A DNA stretch of 64,000 bases from Ferrovibrio sp. (GTDB lineage Bacteria > Pseudomonadota > Alphaproteobacteria > Ferrovibrionales > Ferrovibrionaceae). The position numbers and the translations under genes are program-made. Where the stretch lies: contig NZ_JAGOLP010000002.1 of the NCBI RefSeq assembly GCF_017994015.1, positions 164,587 to 228,586 of the forward strand, in the 5' to 3' direction. The first letter of the stretch is position 1; every line of letters begins with the position of its first letter. Under the pieces are notes generated by a model. It was not told the DNA's origin and searched no databases. It worked only from the letters and a program-made list of their open reading frames with translations. Of this stretch, positions 19,087 through 26,717 are shown in pieces.

Positions 19087-21006
19087 CTATAAGGCAGTGG
19101 CCGGCGCCAGATGGCGTTTCTGCGCCGCGATGCGGAAGGGCGCATTGGGCGCACCATAGCCGGCATAGCCGCAGCGCTGGATGATCTCGAAGAAAAAGCC
19201 GCCGCCGAAATTCGGACTGTAGAGCTGGAAATATTCGCCGGCCTCGTCGCGGTCATAGAGAATATTAGCGGCGCGCAGCCGGTCCAGCAGATCGGGCTCC
19301 AGGCCGAAACGCGCCTCCAGGTCGTCATAGTAATTCGGCGATAACGGCAGCGGCTTGAAGCCGTTGCGGCTGAGGGCGGCGGCGGTGGCGAAGATGTCGT
19401 CGCTGGCAAAGGCCAGATGCTGCACCGCCGAGCCGAAACGCTCGGCCAGGAAATGACCGGCCAGCGTGCGGTCATTCTCGGCGCCGTTCAGGGTCAGGCG
19501 CAAACTGCCATCGCCATTCTCGATCACCTGGCTGCGCACCAGGCCGGCGGGATCAACAATATCCACCGGCGGGGTTTTGCGGGTGGCGAACAGGCTGGTG
19601 TAAAATAGAATCCAGGTCAGCATTTCGTCATGCGGCATGGTCTGCGCCACATGGTCGATACGGGTCAGGCCAGCGGCTTCCGCCTGGCTGTCATCGGCAA
19701 CCGGGGTGAATTCGATCTCCCACACCCGCGCCAGTTCGCTTTTGCGATCCAGGAAATGCAGCAGCCCGCCGCCCACGCCACGTATCGCCGGTATGGCCAA
19801 TTCACCGGGTGCCACCGCCTGCTCAAAAATGCCGGCGCCCAGTTGCCGGGCACGCAGCAGCGTGGCGGCGGCATCCTCAACGCGGAGGCCGATATCGCAT
19901 ACCGCCGTGCCATGCAGCAGATAGGCGGCATGGGCAAAACCTTCCGGCTCGGTATTGATCACCAGATTGATCTCGCCCTGGCGCCACCAGGCGACATTCT
20001 TGGATTTATGCTGGCCGGCCAGGCGGAAGCCGAGGCTGCGGAACAGGGCCGCCAGACTTGCCGCCTCGGTCTCGCTGGCGGCGAATTCGATGAATTCCAC
20101 ACCCTGCACGGCGATACGGTCCGGCATTTCCGGCACCGCGATGGCGATGCCCGGCTCCTGCCGCCGCACCTGATCCATCAGCGCCACCAGCGAACGCCGG
20201 CCATCCATGGCGATCATGCGCGGTGAACCGCCGCGGAACTGATCGTTGAAGATTTCCAGCGACAATACGCCGTCATAGCCGGTGGCGGCCACGGCGCGCA
20301 TGAAATCCAGCACCGGCAGGTCGCCCTGGCCCGGCATGTTGCGGAAATGCCGGCTCCAATACAGCAGATCCATATCGATGCGCGGCGCATCGGCCAGTTG
20401 CACGATGAAGATCTTGTCCTTCGGGATGGCGCGGATCGAATTCGGATCGATGCGCCGCGCCAGGGTGTGGAATGAATCGAGGATCAGGCCGATATTCGGA
20501 TGCGCCGCCCGGCGCACGATCTCCCAGGCATCGCGGTGGTCGTTGATATGGCGGCCCCAGGCCAAAGCCTCATAGCCCACCCGCAGGCCGCGCCTTGCGG
20601 CACGTTCGCCCAATTCGTGAAAATCCGCCGCTGCGCGGTCGATGCCGCCCAAAGCCAAGGGTGAGATATTGGAGCAGACCAGCATCAGGTCGGTGCCGAG
20701 TTCCTGCATCAGATCGAATTTGCGTTCGGCGCGCTCAAAGGCCCGGCTGCGCTGCGGCTCGGGCAGGCCCTCAAAATCGCGGAAGGGCTGGAACAGCGTG
20801 ATGTTCAGGCCGGCATCGCGCACCATGCGGCCAACCTCGCGGGCCGGGGCGTCAAAGGCCAGGAAATCATTCTCGAAAATCTCCACGCCCTGGAAACCGG
20901 CCGCCGCGATGGCTTGCAGCTTTTCGGTGAGCGTGCCGCTAATCGATACGGTAGCGATAGAGGTCAGCATCGGAGCGGTGGCGCTCTGCGGTTTCACCTC
21001 TGGCAT
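19087..21006 (-). CDS. quiC: 3-dehydroshikimate dehydratase, bacterial fused type (QuiC1-like)
   Basis: 639 residues in two parts. The N-terminal 280 residues form a sugar-phosphate-isomerase-like TIM barrel (GFQGVEIFENDF, IGLILDSFHTL, DGVLSLEIFNDQF) that dehydrates 3-dehydroshikimate to protocatechuate. The C-terminal half resembles 4-hydroxyphenylpyruvate dioxygenase (IDHVAQTMPHDEMLTWILFY, VQHLAFASDDIF, GGGFFFEIIQRCGYAGYGAPNAPFR), as in Pseudomonas QuiC1. The start at 21006 is preferred because the longer frame would begin inside the operator palindrome at 21025–21054. It lies downstream of the TetR gene on the same strand and is the key step of quinate/shikimate breakdown. Confidence 0.87.
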   Translation of the reverse strand: MPEVKPQSATAPMLTSIATVSISGTLTEKLQAIAAAGFQGVEIFENDFLAFDAPAREVGRMVRDAGLNITLFQPFRDFEGLPEPQRSRAFERAERKFDLMQELGTDLMLVCSNISPLALGGIDRAAADFHELGERAARRGLRVGYEALAWGRHINDHRDAWEIVRRAAHPNIGLILDSFHTLARRIDPNSIRAIPKDKIFIVQLADAPRIDMDLLYWSRHFRNMPGQGDLPVLDFMRAVAATGYDGVLSLEIFNDQFRGGSPRMIAMDGRRSLVALMDQVRRQEPGIAIAVPEMPDRIAVQGVEFIEFAASETEAASLAALFRSLGFRLAGQHKSKNVAWWRQGEINLVINTEPEGFAHAAYLLHGTAVCDIGLRVEDAAATLLRARQLGAGIFEQAVAPGELAIPAIRGVGGGLLHFLDRKSELARVWEIEFTPVADDSQAEAAGLTRIDHVAQTMPHDEMLTWILFYTSLFATRKTPPVDIVDPAGLVRSQVIENGDGSLRLTLNGAENDRTLAGHFLAERFGSAVQHLAFASDDIFATAAALSRNGFKPLPLSPNYYDDLEARFGLEPDLLDRLRAANILYDRDEAGEYFQLYSPNFGGGFFFEIIQRCGYAGYGAPNAPFRIAAQKRHLAPATAL

Positions 21007-21024
21007 GGTCCCGGCCTTTCTGGA

Positions 21025-21054
21025 TTCTATGTACGAACCAGTTCGTACATAGAA
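21025..21054. promoter_or_regulatory. Perfect palindromic operator upstream of quiC
   Basis: Arms 21025–21038 (TTCTATGTACGAAC) and 21041–21054 are perfect reverse complements around a CA spacer. The core ACGAAC-N2-GTTCGT with the flank ACATAG recurs at 21831–21850. The site is 19 bases upstream of the quiC start and between quiC and tetR, so it is the likely binding site of the TetR regulator encoded next door. Confidence 0.8.
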
Positions 21055-21104
21055 TGGCAAGGACTGAGCTTCCGGTCAAGGCCACAGATTACGGCTGGCC
21101 GGGG

Positions 21105-21779
21105 TCAGGCGTCGCGCGGGCCTTTCAGCACGTTGCGCAGCACCATTTCCACCGTCTGCTCGCGCAGGGCGGCCTGGGCCTTGCGGGCGCCAAGATCGAC
21201 ACGGAAGATTTTTGAGAAAGTGGCGCGGTTGGAGACATTGAAGAAACACAGGGCGCTGATCTGCCAATGCAGGTCGATGGCGGTCAGGCCCTTGCGGAAC
21301 AGGCCGGCCTTGACGCCGCGTTTATAAACCCGTTCGACCTCGCCGATGGCCGAGACATTCAGCTCCTGTATCGCCTCGGAACGCGCCAGATAATCGCCAT
21401 GATGGATATTCTCGATCATCACCAGGCGGATGAAATCGGCATTGGCGCCGTGATGATCAAAGGTGAATTCCACCAGTTTGCGCAAAGCCTCCACCGGCGG
21501 CAGATGTTCCAGGTCCAGCGTCGCCTCGGTGCTGCGCACCTTGCGATAGGCTTCTTCCAGAACGGCGATATACAGCCCTTCCTTGTCCTTGAAATAATAA
21601 TAGATCATGCGCTTCGACGAGCCGGTCTTGGCGGCAATCTCGTCCACCCGGGCGCCGGACAGGCCGTTACGGGCAAATTCCTCGGTCGCCACCGCCAGGA
21701 TATTCTGCCGCGTCGCCTCTGGATTGGGGCTGCGCGCCGCCGGCATTTCCGGCTTCGCCATTTTCTCCGCCGCTTTCAT
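21105..21779 (-). CDS. TetR-family regulator of the quinate/shikimate cluster
   Basis: 224 residues. The N-terminal TetR helix-turn-helix is clear: ILAVATEEFARNGLSGARV, then VDEIAAKTGSSKRMIYYYFKDKEGLY (about residues 46–71). The C-terminal part is a TetR_C-like ligand domain that includes HHGANADFIRLVMIENIHHG. It is flanked by quiC on one side and the divergent quinate/shikimate dehydrogenase on the other. The two shared operator sequences around it suggest it represses both arms and itself until a pathway intermediate binds. Confidence 0.87.
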   Translation of the reverse strand: MKAAEKMAKPEMPAARSPNPEATRQNILAVATEEFARNGLSGARVDEIAAKTGSSKRMIYYYFKDKEGLYIAVLEEAYRKVRSTEATLDLEHLPPVEALRKLVEFTFDHHGANADFIRLVMIENIHHGDYLARSEAIQELNVSAIGEVERVYKRGVKAGLFRKGLTAIDLHWQISALCFFNVSNRATFSKIFRVDLGARKAQAALREQTVEMVLRNVLKGPRDA

Positions 21780-21830
21780 TGCCTCTTGCCCTTACCTTGC
21801 CGGCCAGCCGGCAACTTCCCTGTTGCGCGG

Positions 21831-21850
21831 ACGAACTAGTTCGTACATAG
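21831..21850. promoter_or_regulatory. Second TetR operator between tetR and the dehydrogenase gene
   Basis: ACGAAC-TA-GTTCGT is a perfect palindrome at 21831–21844, continued on one side by ACATAG exactly as in the site at 21025–21054. The other flank is degenerate (GCGCGG). It sits 51 bases upstream of tetR and about 100 bases upstream of the dehydrogenase, so one regulator could control both divergent transcripts. Confidence 0.75.
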
Positions 21851-21949
21851 TCCCGGCAGGGCCGAAACTACTGGTATCAAATACCGCTTTTTCCGGCCCG
21901 GTAACAGACTTTGCCGTCGGGAAGCGGCGTTGTGGATCGGGAGGAATGG

Positions 21950-22840
21950 GTGAACGCGCTGGACGCCCTGTCAAGGCTGGCGCCGCCGCAGGGCAATATT
22001 GCCATGCTGGTCGGGCTGATCGGGCGTGGCATCCAGGCCTCGCGCACCCCCTACATGCATGAAGCCGAAGGCGCCCGGCTCGGCCTGCCCTATATCTATC
22101 GCCTGATTGATCTCGACTGCCTGCCGCCTGCTGCCGCCCATCTGCCGACATTGCTTGATGCCGCCGAATGGCTCGGTTTTTCCGGCCTCAATATCACGCA
22201 TCCCTACAAACAACAGGTGCTGCCGCAACTGCACCGGCTGGCGCCGGAAGCCGCCGCCATCGGTGCGGTCAATACCGTGGTGTTCCGCCATGGCGAGCGT
22301 ATCGGCTACAACACCGATTGCTGGGGCTTTGCCGAAAGTTTCCGTCAAGGCTTGCCGCAGGCGCGCAAGCGGCAGGTGCTGCTGCTCGGCGCCGGCGGTG
22401 CTGGCCTGGCCGTGGCCCGCGCCCTGCTTGATCTGGGTGTTGAACGCCTGCTGGTGCATGACACGGATGCCGCCCGCGTGGCGCAATTGCTGGCGCAACT
22501 GGGCGATAGCCGCCTGGCCGCTGCCGGCGATGCGCAAACCGCGCTGGCGGAGGCCGATGGCCTGGTCAATGCCACGCCGGTGGGCATGGCCAGCTATCCC
22601 GGCAGCCCGATCCCGACAGAATGGCTGCGCCCGGAATTATGGGTGGCCGACATCATCTATTTCCCCGCCGAAACCGCCTTGCTGCAAGCGGCGCGGGCCT
22701 GCGGCTGCATCACCCTGCCGGGCGCCGGCATGGCGATTTTCCAGGCGGTGAAGGCGTTTGAACTGTTCAGCGGCATCGCGCCCGACCCGGCGGCGATGGC
22801 GCGGCATTTCCTGGCCGCCAGGCCCAATTTGTCTGATTAG
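21950..22840 (+). CDS. Quinate/shikimate dehydrogenase
   Basis: 296 residues of the AroE superfamily, oxidising quinate or shikimate with NAD(P). It has the catabolic-type substrate motif QASRTPYMHEAEG (about 27–39) instead of the biosynthetic SLSPxMHN, the catalytic Lys in NITHPYKQQ, the Asp in YNTDCWGFAESFR, and the nucleotide loop LLGAGGAGLAVA. The GTG at 21950 is chosen because GGAGG lies at 21940–21944; an ATG at 22004 would delete part of the first strand region. It heads the operon with the TRAP transporter and dehydroquinase homologue. Confidence 0.87.
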   Translation: MNALDALSRLAPPQGNIAMLVGLIGRGIQASRTPYMHEAEGARLGLPYIYRLIDLDCLPPAAAHLPTLLDAAEWLGFSGLNITHPYKQQVLPQLHRLAPEAAAIGAVNTVVFRHGERIGYNTDCWGFAESFRQGLPQARKRQVLLLGAGGAGLAVARALLDLGVERLLVHDTDAARVAQLLAQLGDSRLAAAGDAQTALAEADGLVNATPVGMASYPGSPIPTEWLRPELWVADIIYFPAETALLQAARACGCITLPGAGMAIFQAVKAFELFSGIAPDPAAMARHFLAARPNLSD

Positions 22841-22878
22841 CGTCAACAAACCAAAAACCAAAAACGGAGGAAACGATT

Positions 22879-23877
22879 ATGAACAACATCACCACCCGCC
22901 GCCGCTTCCTGGCCGGCACCGGCATGGCCGCCGCCCTGGCGACACTGCCGGCGCTCACCGCCCACGCCCAGGCCGGCAAACCGAAGCTGCGTTTCTCGGC
23001 AGTGTTTTCCGAGCAGGATATCCGCGCCGAGATGATGAAGAAATTCGCCGAAGGCGTGGCCGGCGATTTTGTGTTCGAGGGCTATTACGGCGGCAACCTG
23101 TTCAAGCAAGGCACCGAACTGGTGGCGTTGCAGCGCGGCAATCTGGAAATGGGCAATATCGCGCCGCAGGATATTTCCAAGCAGATTCCGGCCTGGTCGA
23201 TCCTCACCGCCGCCTATCTGTTCCGCGATGCCGAGCATCTGACCAAGTTTTTCAACAGCCCGGCCGGCGCCGAGATGAAGGCGATGACCGAGGACAAGCT
23301 CGGCCTGCGCATTCTCGGCCCGACCTATTTCGGCGCGCGCCAGCTTGGCCTGAAGCCGAACAAGAAGATCACCACCCCGGCCGATCTGGCCGGCATCAAG
23401 CTGCGTATGCCGCCGGGCGAGGCCTGGCAGTTCCTCGGCTCGTCGCTGGGCGCCAATCCCACCGCGATGGCCTATGCCGAGGTTTATACCGGGCTACAGA
23501 CCGGCGCCATCGACGGCCAGGACAATCCGCTGCCCAATGTCGAGAACATGAAGTTCTATGAAGTGATGTCGCAGATTGTGCTGACCTCGCATCTGGTCGG
23601 CTTTGATCTGCTCACCGTGTCCAGCAAGGTGTGGAGCGGCATGAACGCGGCGCAGCAGAAAAATTTCCAGGCTGCCGCTGATGCCGCCATTGCCTTCTCG
23701 GCTGCCAAGCATCAGGCGCGCGAGAAGGAGTTGCTGGATCTGTTCAAGGCCAAGGGTTTGCAGATTTACGAGCCGAACCAGGCGGCTTTCCGCAAATTCG
23801 CCCAGGACAAGTATCTCGCTTCCGATCTGGCCAAGGAATGGCCCAAGGGCATGCTGGACAAGATCAACGCGCTTTGA
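22879..23877 (+). CDS. dctP: TRAP transporter solute-binding protein (DctP family)
   Basis: 332 residues with a twin-arginine signal (TTRRRFLAGTGMAAALATLPALTAHA), so it is probably exported folded to the periplasm. The mature part has the DctP fold: KFAEGV, YYGGNLFKQGTELVALQRGNLEM, a GIKLRMPPGEAW ligand-binding segment near 173 and the AYAEVYTGLQTGAIDGQDNPLPN signature near 197–219, with the Arg expected to bind the carboxylate of the substrate in LRMP. Context suggests quinate, shikimate or a related cyclic acid as ligand. RBS GGAGG precedes ATG 22879. Confidence 0.9.
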   Translation: MNNITTRRRFLAGTGMAAALATLPALTAHAQAGKPKLRFSAVFSEQDIRAEMMKKFAEGVAGDFVFEGYYGGNLFKQGTELVALQRGNLEMGNIAPQDISKQIPAWSILTAAYLFRDAEHLTKFFNSPAGAEMKAMTEDKLGLRILGPTYFGARQLGLKPNKKITTPADLAGIKLRMPPGEAWQFLGSSLGANPTAMAYAEVYTGLQTGAIDGQDNPLPNVENMKFYEVMSQIVLTSHLVGFDLLTVSSKVWSGMNAAQQKNFQAAADAAIAFSAAKHQAREKELLDLFKAKGLQIYEPNQAAFRKFAQDKYLASDLAKEWPKGMLDKINAL

Positions 23878-23891
23878 TCGTTTAAGGCGGT

Positions 23892-23915
23892 GGGCCGGGC
23901 AGTTTGAACCGGCCC
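23892..23915 (+). other. Intercistronic hairpin between dctP and dctQ
   Basis: GGGCCGG (23892–23898) and CCGGCCC (23909–23915) can pair across a 10-base loop right after the dctP stop. There is no T-run. Such hairpins commonly protect the abundant binding-protein message and lower read-through to the membrane subunits. Confidence 0.5.
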
Positions 23916-23943
23916 GCTGCTGAAATTTCGGGGGGGTGCCGCG

Positions 23944-24459
23944 ATGCAAAATCTGAACCGGATCGGGGCCTGGCTGCATCGCCGTGCCGAGAATGTGCTG
24001 GCGGCGATGCTGGCCGCCATGTTTGGCCTGTTCCTAATCCAGATTGTGTTCCGCTATCTGCTCAACCTGCCCACCGGCTGGAGCAGCGAGGCCAGCGCCG
24101 TGCTGTGGCTGTGGCTGGTTTTGTGGGGCGCCGCCTTTGTGCTGCGCGAGGATGAGGAAATCCGCTTCGACCTGTTTCTCTCTGCTGCGCCGCCGCGCCG
24201 CCGCCGGATCATGCTGCTGCTCTCGGCGGTGGCTCTGGTGGCACTCTATGGCATCTCGCTGCCGGCCACGGTGGATTATGTCGGCTTCATGAAGGTGGAA
24301 AAAACCGCCTATCTGAAAATCCGTTTCGACTGGCTGTTTTCGATCTATGTGATTTTCGTGCTGGCGGTGCTGGTGCGGTATCTCTGGCTCGGCTGGCGGG
24401 CGCTGGCCGGTGCAGCGCCGGCGGAACGTGATGTCAGCAAGGCGGTATCCGGCGTATGA
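23944..24459 (+). CDS. dctQ: TRAP transporter small permease (DctQ)
   Basis: 171 residues with four predicted membrane helices: AAMLAAMFGLFLIQIVFRYLL, SAVLWLWLVLWGAAFVL, IMLLLSAVALVALYGISL and WLFSIYVIFVLAVLVRYLW. The GWSSEASAVLWLW and ALREDEEIRFD-like (VLREDEEIRFDLF) stretches are the family hallmarks. It forms the membrane complex with DctM. The stop overlaps the dctM start by four bases. Confidence 0.87.
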   Translation: MQNLNRIGAWLHRRAENVLAAMLAAMFGLFLIQIVFRYLLNLPTGWSSEASAVLWLWLVLWGAAFVLREDEEIRFDLFLSAAPPRRRRIMLLLSAVALVALYGISLPATVDYVGFMKVEKTAYLKIRFDWLFSIYVIFVLAVLVRYLWLGWRALAGAAPAERDVSKAVSGV

Positions 24460-25757
24460 ACCTGACCTCACCCTTCTCGCTCGCCATTGTCGCCATGACG
24501 GCCTTGGCCTTTCTCGGCCTGCCGATTGGCCATGCCATGATCGCCGGCTCGGTGCTGTATCTGCTGCTGGCCGGGCTGGATTTGGCCACGGCGGCCGAGC
24601 AGATGCTCAACGGCATGTATTCCAACTATATCATCCTGGCCGTGCCGCTCTTTGTGCTGGCGGCGGAGCTGATGAATATCGGCTCGATGACCGAACGCCT
24701 GCTGCGTTTCTGCGATGCCATTGTGGGCCGTTTTCGCGGTGGCCTGGCGCAGGTCAATGTGCTGCAAAGCATCATCTTTGCCGGCATGTCCGGCTCGGCC
24801 ATCGCCGATGCCGCCGGCACTGGCAAGATGATGCAGAATATGATGACCGCCAATGGCAAATACCGCGCCTCCTATGCCGCGGCGCTGACTGCGGCCACGG
24901 CGGTGATCGGCCCGATCATCCCGCCCTCGATCCCGATGATCCTCTATGCCCTGGTTTCCGATGCCTCGATCGGCTACCTGTTCCTGGGCGGTGTGATCCC
25001 CGGCCTGCTGATGGCGGCGGCGCAGATGCTGATCGTAGCGATTGGCGCCCGGCGTGAGAATTTTCCGGTGGAAGCGCCCACGCCGTTGCGTGACCTGCCG
25101 CGCATCACCTGGCAGGCCTTGCCCACGCTGATGATGCCGGTGGTGCTGTTGGGCGGCATCTACAGCGGCATCACCACACCCACCGAGGCGGCGGCGGTGG
25201 CGGCGGCCTATGCGCTGGTCATCTCGGTGCTGCTGTATCGCAGTGTGTCGTTCCGCGCCTTCTACAAATCGGTGTTGGACAGCGCCCGCACCTCGGCTTC
25301 CATCGGCATGCTGATCGCCGGCGCGCTGGTGTTCAATTATGTGGTCACGGTGGAGAATATCCCCGATGGCATCAAGCTGTGGCTCGAAGCCTGGCAGCTT
25401 TCGCCGCTGGCCTTCCTGATCCTGGTCAACATCCTGCTGTTGCTGCTCGGCTGCCTGCTGGAAGGCACCACGATCCTGCTGGTGGTGGTGCCGGTGCTGA
25501 TCCCGGCGGCCAAGGCGCTGGGCATCGATCTGGTGCATTTCGGCATTGTGGTGGTGGTCAATATCATGCTTGGCCTGATCACGCCGCCCTATGGCCTGCT
25601 GCTGTTTGTGATGACGCGCATCGCCAATGTGCCGCTGCGCGACATCGTGAAGGACACCATGCCGTTTCTGTTTGCCATGATTGGCGCCCTGACGCTGATC
25701 ACTTTGCTGCCCGGCCTGGTGCTGTGGCTGCCGCGCCTGCTCGGCTATCAGGGCTGA
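24456..25757 (+). CDS. dctM: TRAP transporter large permease (DctM)
   Basis: 433 residues, highly hydrophobic, with 11–12 membrane helices. Family landmarks: LGLPIGHAMIAGS near the start, AVPLFVLAAELMN near 66, GMSGSAIADAAGTGKMM (about 109–125), GPIIPPSIPMILYALVS (about 150–166), GGIYSGITTPTEAAAVAAAYAL near 229 and GLITPPYGLLLFVM near 371. It is the sodium-coupled translocation subunit working with DctP and DctQ. Confidence 0.92.
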   Translation: MNLTSPFSLAIVAMTALAFLGLPIGHAMIAGSVLYLLLAGLDLATAAEQMLNGMYSNYIILAVPLFVLAAELMNIGSMTERLLRFCDAIVGRFRGGLAQVNVLQSIIFAGMSGSAIADAAGTGKMMQNMMTANGKYRASYAAALTAATAVIGPIIPPSIPMILYALVSDASIGYLFLGGVIPGLLMAAAQMLIVAIGARRENFPVEAPTPLRDLPRITWQALPTLMMPVVLLGGIYSGITTPTEAAAVAAAYALVISVLLYRSVSFRAFYKSVLDSARTSASIGMLIAGALVFNYVVTVENIPDGIKLWLEAWQLSPLAFLILVNILLLLLGCLLEGTTILLVVVPVLIPAAKALGIDLVHFGIVVVVNIMLGLITPPYGLLLFVMTRIANVPLRDIVKDTMPFLFAMIGALTLITLLPGLVLWLPRLLGYQG

Positions 25758-25777
25758 GATAATTCTGGGAGAATGTG

Positions 25778-26227
25778 ATGTCGCCGCTTTATGTGATCAA
25801 CGGGCCGAATCTCAACCGCCTCGGCAAGCGCGAGCCGGAAATCTATGGTTACACCACGCTGGCCGAGGTGGAAGCGATGTGCCGCGGCGCCGCCGGGGCG
25901 CGCCCGGTGGTGTTCCAGCAGTCAAATTTTGAAGGCGAGATTGTCAACCTCGTGCATCAGGCCATCGACCTGCCGGCGGCCGGCATCATCATCAACCCGG
26001 CGGCGCTTACCTTCACCTCGATTGCAGTGCTGGATGCGTTGAAGATGTTTCCGGGCCCGATCATCGAGCTGCATATCTCGAATATTCACAAGCGCGAAGC
26101 GATCTACCACAATTCGCTGGTCTCCAAGGTCGCCACCGCCGTGATTGCCGGATTGGGGCCGGAAGGTTATGGCGTGGCGGTTCAGGCCATCGAGGGGCTG
26201 ATCCGCAAGGCTGTTATCAAGGCTTGA
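25778..26227 (+). CDS. aroQ: Type II 3-dehydroquinate dehydratase homologue, altered active site
   Basis: 149 residues, the normal length. The flexible lid NGPNLNRLGKREPEIYG keeps the Arg and catalytic Tyr of the family (R19 and Y24 in Mycobacterium numbering), and ELHISNIHKRE keeps the catalytic His (H101) and R108. But the segment corresponding to NAGGLTHTS reads NPAALTFTS, replacing H81 with Phe and G77 with Ala, and REEFRRHS reads REAIYHNS, replacing R112 with Tyr. H81 and R112 contact substrate in known structures. In this catabolic operon it would convert 3-dehydroquinate to 3-dehydroshikimate, or a related acid. ATG 25778 follows GGGAG with good spacing. Confidence 0.8.
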   Translation: MSPLYVINGPNLNRLGKREPEIYGYTTLAEVEAMCRGAAGARPVVFQQSNFEGEIVNLVHQAIDLPAAGIIINPAALTFTSIAVLDALKMFPGPIIELHISNIHKREAIYHNSLVSKVATAVIAGLGPEGYGVAVQAIEGLIRKAVIKA

Positions 26228-26248
26228 CTCTTGCCTGGGCATCTATAA

Positions 26249-26268
26249 GTTATTCGTCGAATAACGAA
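26249..26268. promoter_or_regulatory. ArsR-type operator in front of the first arsR
   Basis: GTTATTCG (26249–26256) and CGAATAAC (26258–26265) form a perfect 8-bp inverted repeat around one base. The longer string TTCGTCGAATAACGAA (26253–26268) recurs with two changes at 26692–26707 in front of the flavoprotein gene. Its position directly at the arsR start fits autorepression. Confidence 0.7.
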
Positions 26269-26279
26269 TGGAATGCCGA

Positions 26280-26669
26280 ATGACCCAAGCCAGCAAACGC
26301 AAATCGCGCAAAGCAGCCGCCGCGTTGCCGGATGGCTGCTGCGACCTGCCCGGCGCAGACAAGCTGGTGCTGGCCCCTGCCGAGCTGGCCGAGCCGTTGC
26401 GCCCCGAAGATGCCGAACTGGCCATGCTGGCCAAGGCGCTGGCGCATCCGGTGCGGATTCTGATCCTGCGCAACCTGCTGCGGATCGGCACCTGCTATTT
26501 CGGCCGGCTGGCCGATCTGCTGCCGGTGGCGGCCTCCACCGCCTCGCAGCATCTCAGCATCCTCAAGGAAGCCGGCCTGGTGCGCGGCGAAATCGACGAT
26601 CAGCGGCCGTGTTACTGCGTTGACCTGGCGCAATTGCGGCGTTTGCAGCATCTGCTGGGCGACCTGTAA
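26280..26669 (+). CDS. arsR: ArsR-family metalloregulator (first copy)
   Basis: 129 residues. The winged helix-turn-helix is clear (LAKALAHPVRILILRNLL, RLADLLPVAASTASQHLSILKEAGLVRGEI). Cysteines lie as a CC pair near the N-terminus (DGCCDLP), a single Cys before the recognition helices (IGTCYF) and a CYC in the wing (QRPCYCVD); these could form a thiol site for arsenite or another soft metal. Start 26280 is preferred because a start at 26268 would put the ribosome site inside the operator. It is probably a repressor released by metal binding, and it heads the cluster. Confidence 0.85.
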   Translation: MTQASKRKSRKAAAALPDGCCDLPGADKLVLAPAELAEPLRPEDAELAMLAKALAHPVRILILRNLLRIGTCYFGRLADLLPVAASTASQHLSILKEAGLVRGEIDDQRPCYCVDLAQLRRLQHLLGDL

Positions 26670-26684
26670 AAATTTGCCCATGAA

Positions 26685-26707
26685 TTCGTATTTCGGCGAA
26701 CAACGAA
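26685..26707. promoter_or_regulatory. Second ArsR operator, in front of the flavoprotein gene
   Basis: An imperfect inverted repeat TTCGTATTTCG / CGAACAACGAA is centred at 26696. The core TTCGGCGAACAACGAA matches the site at 26253–26268 in 14 of 16 positions. It abuts the AAGGAG ribosome site of the flavoprotein gene, so repressor binding would block that transcript. Confidence 0.65.
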
Positions 26708-26717
26708 GGAGATTGTC

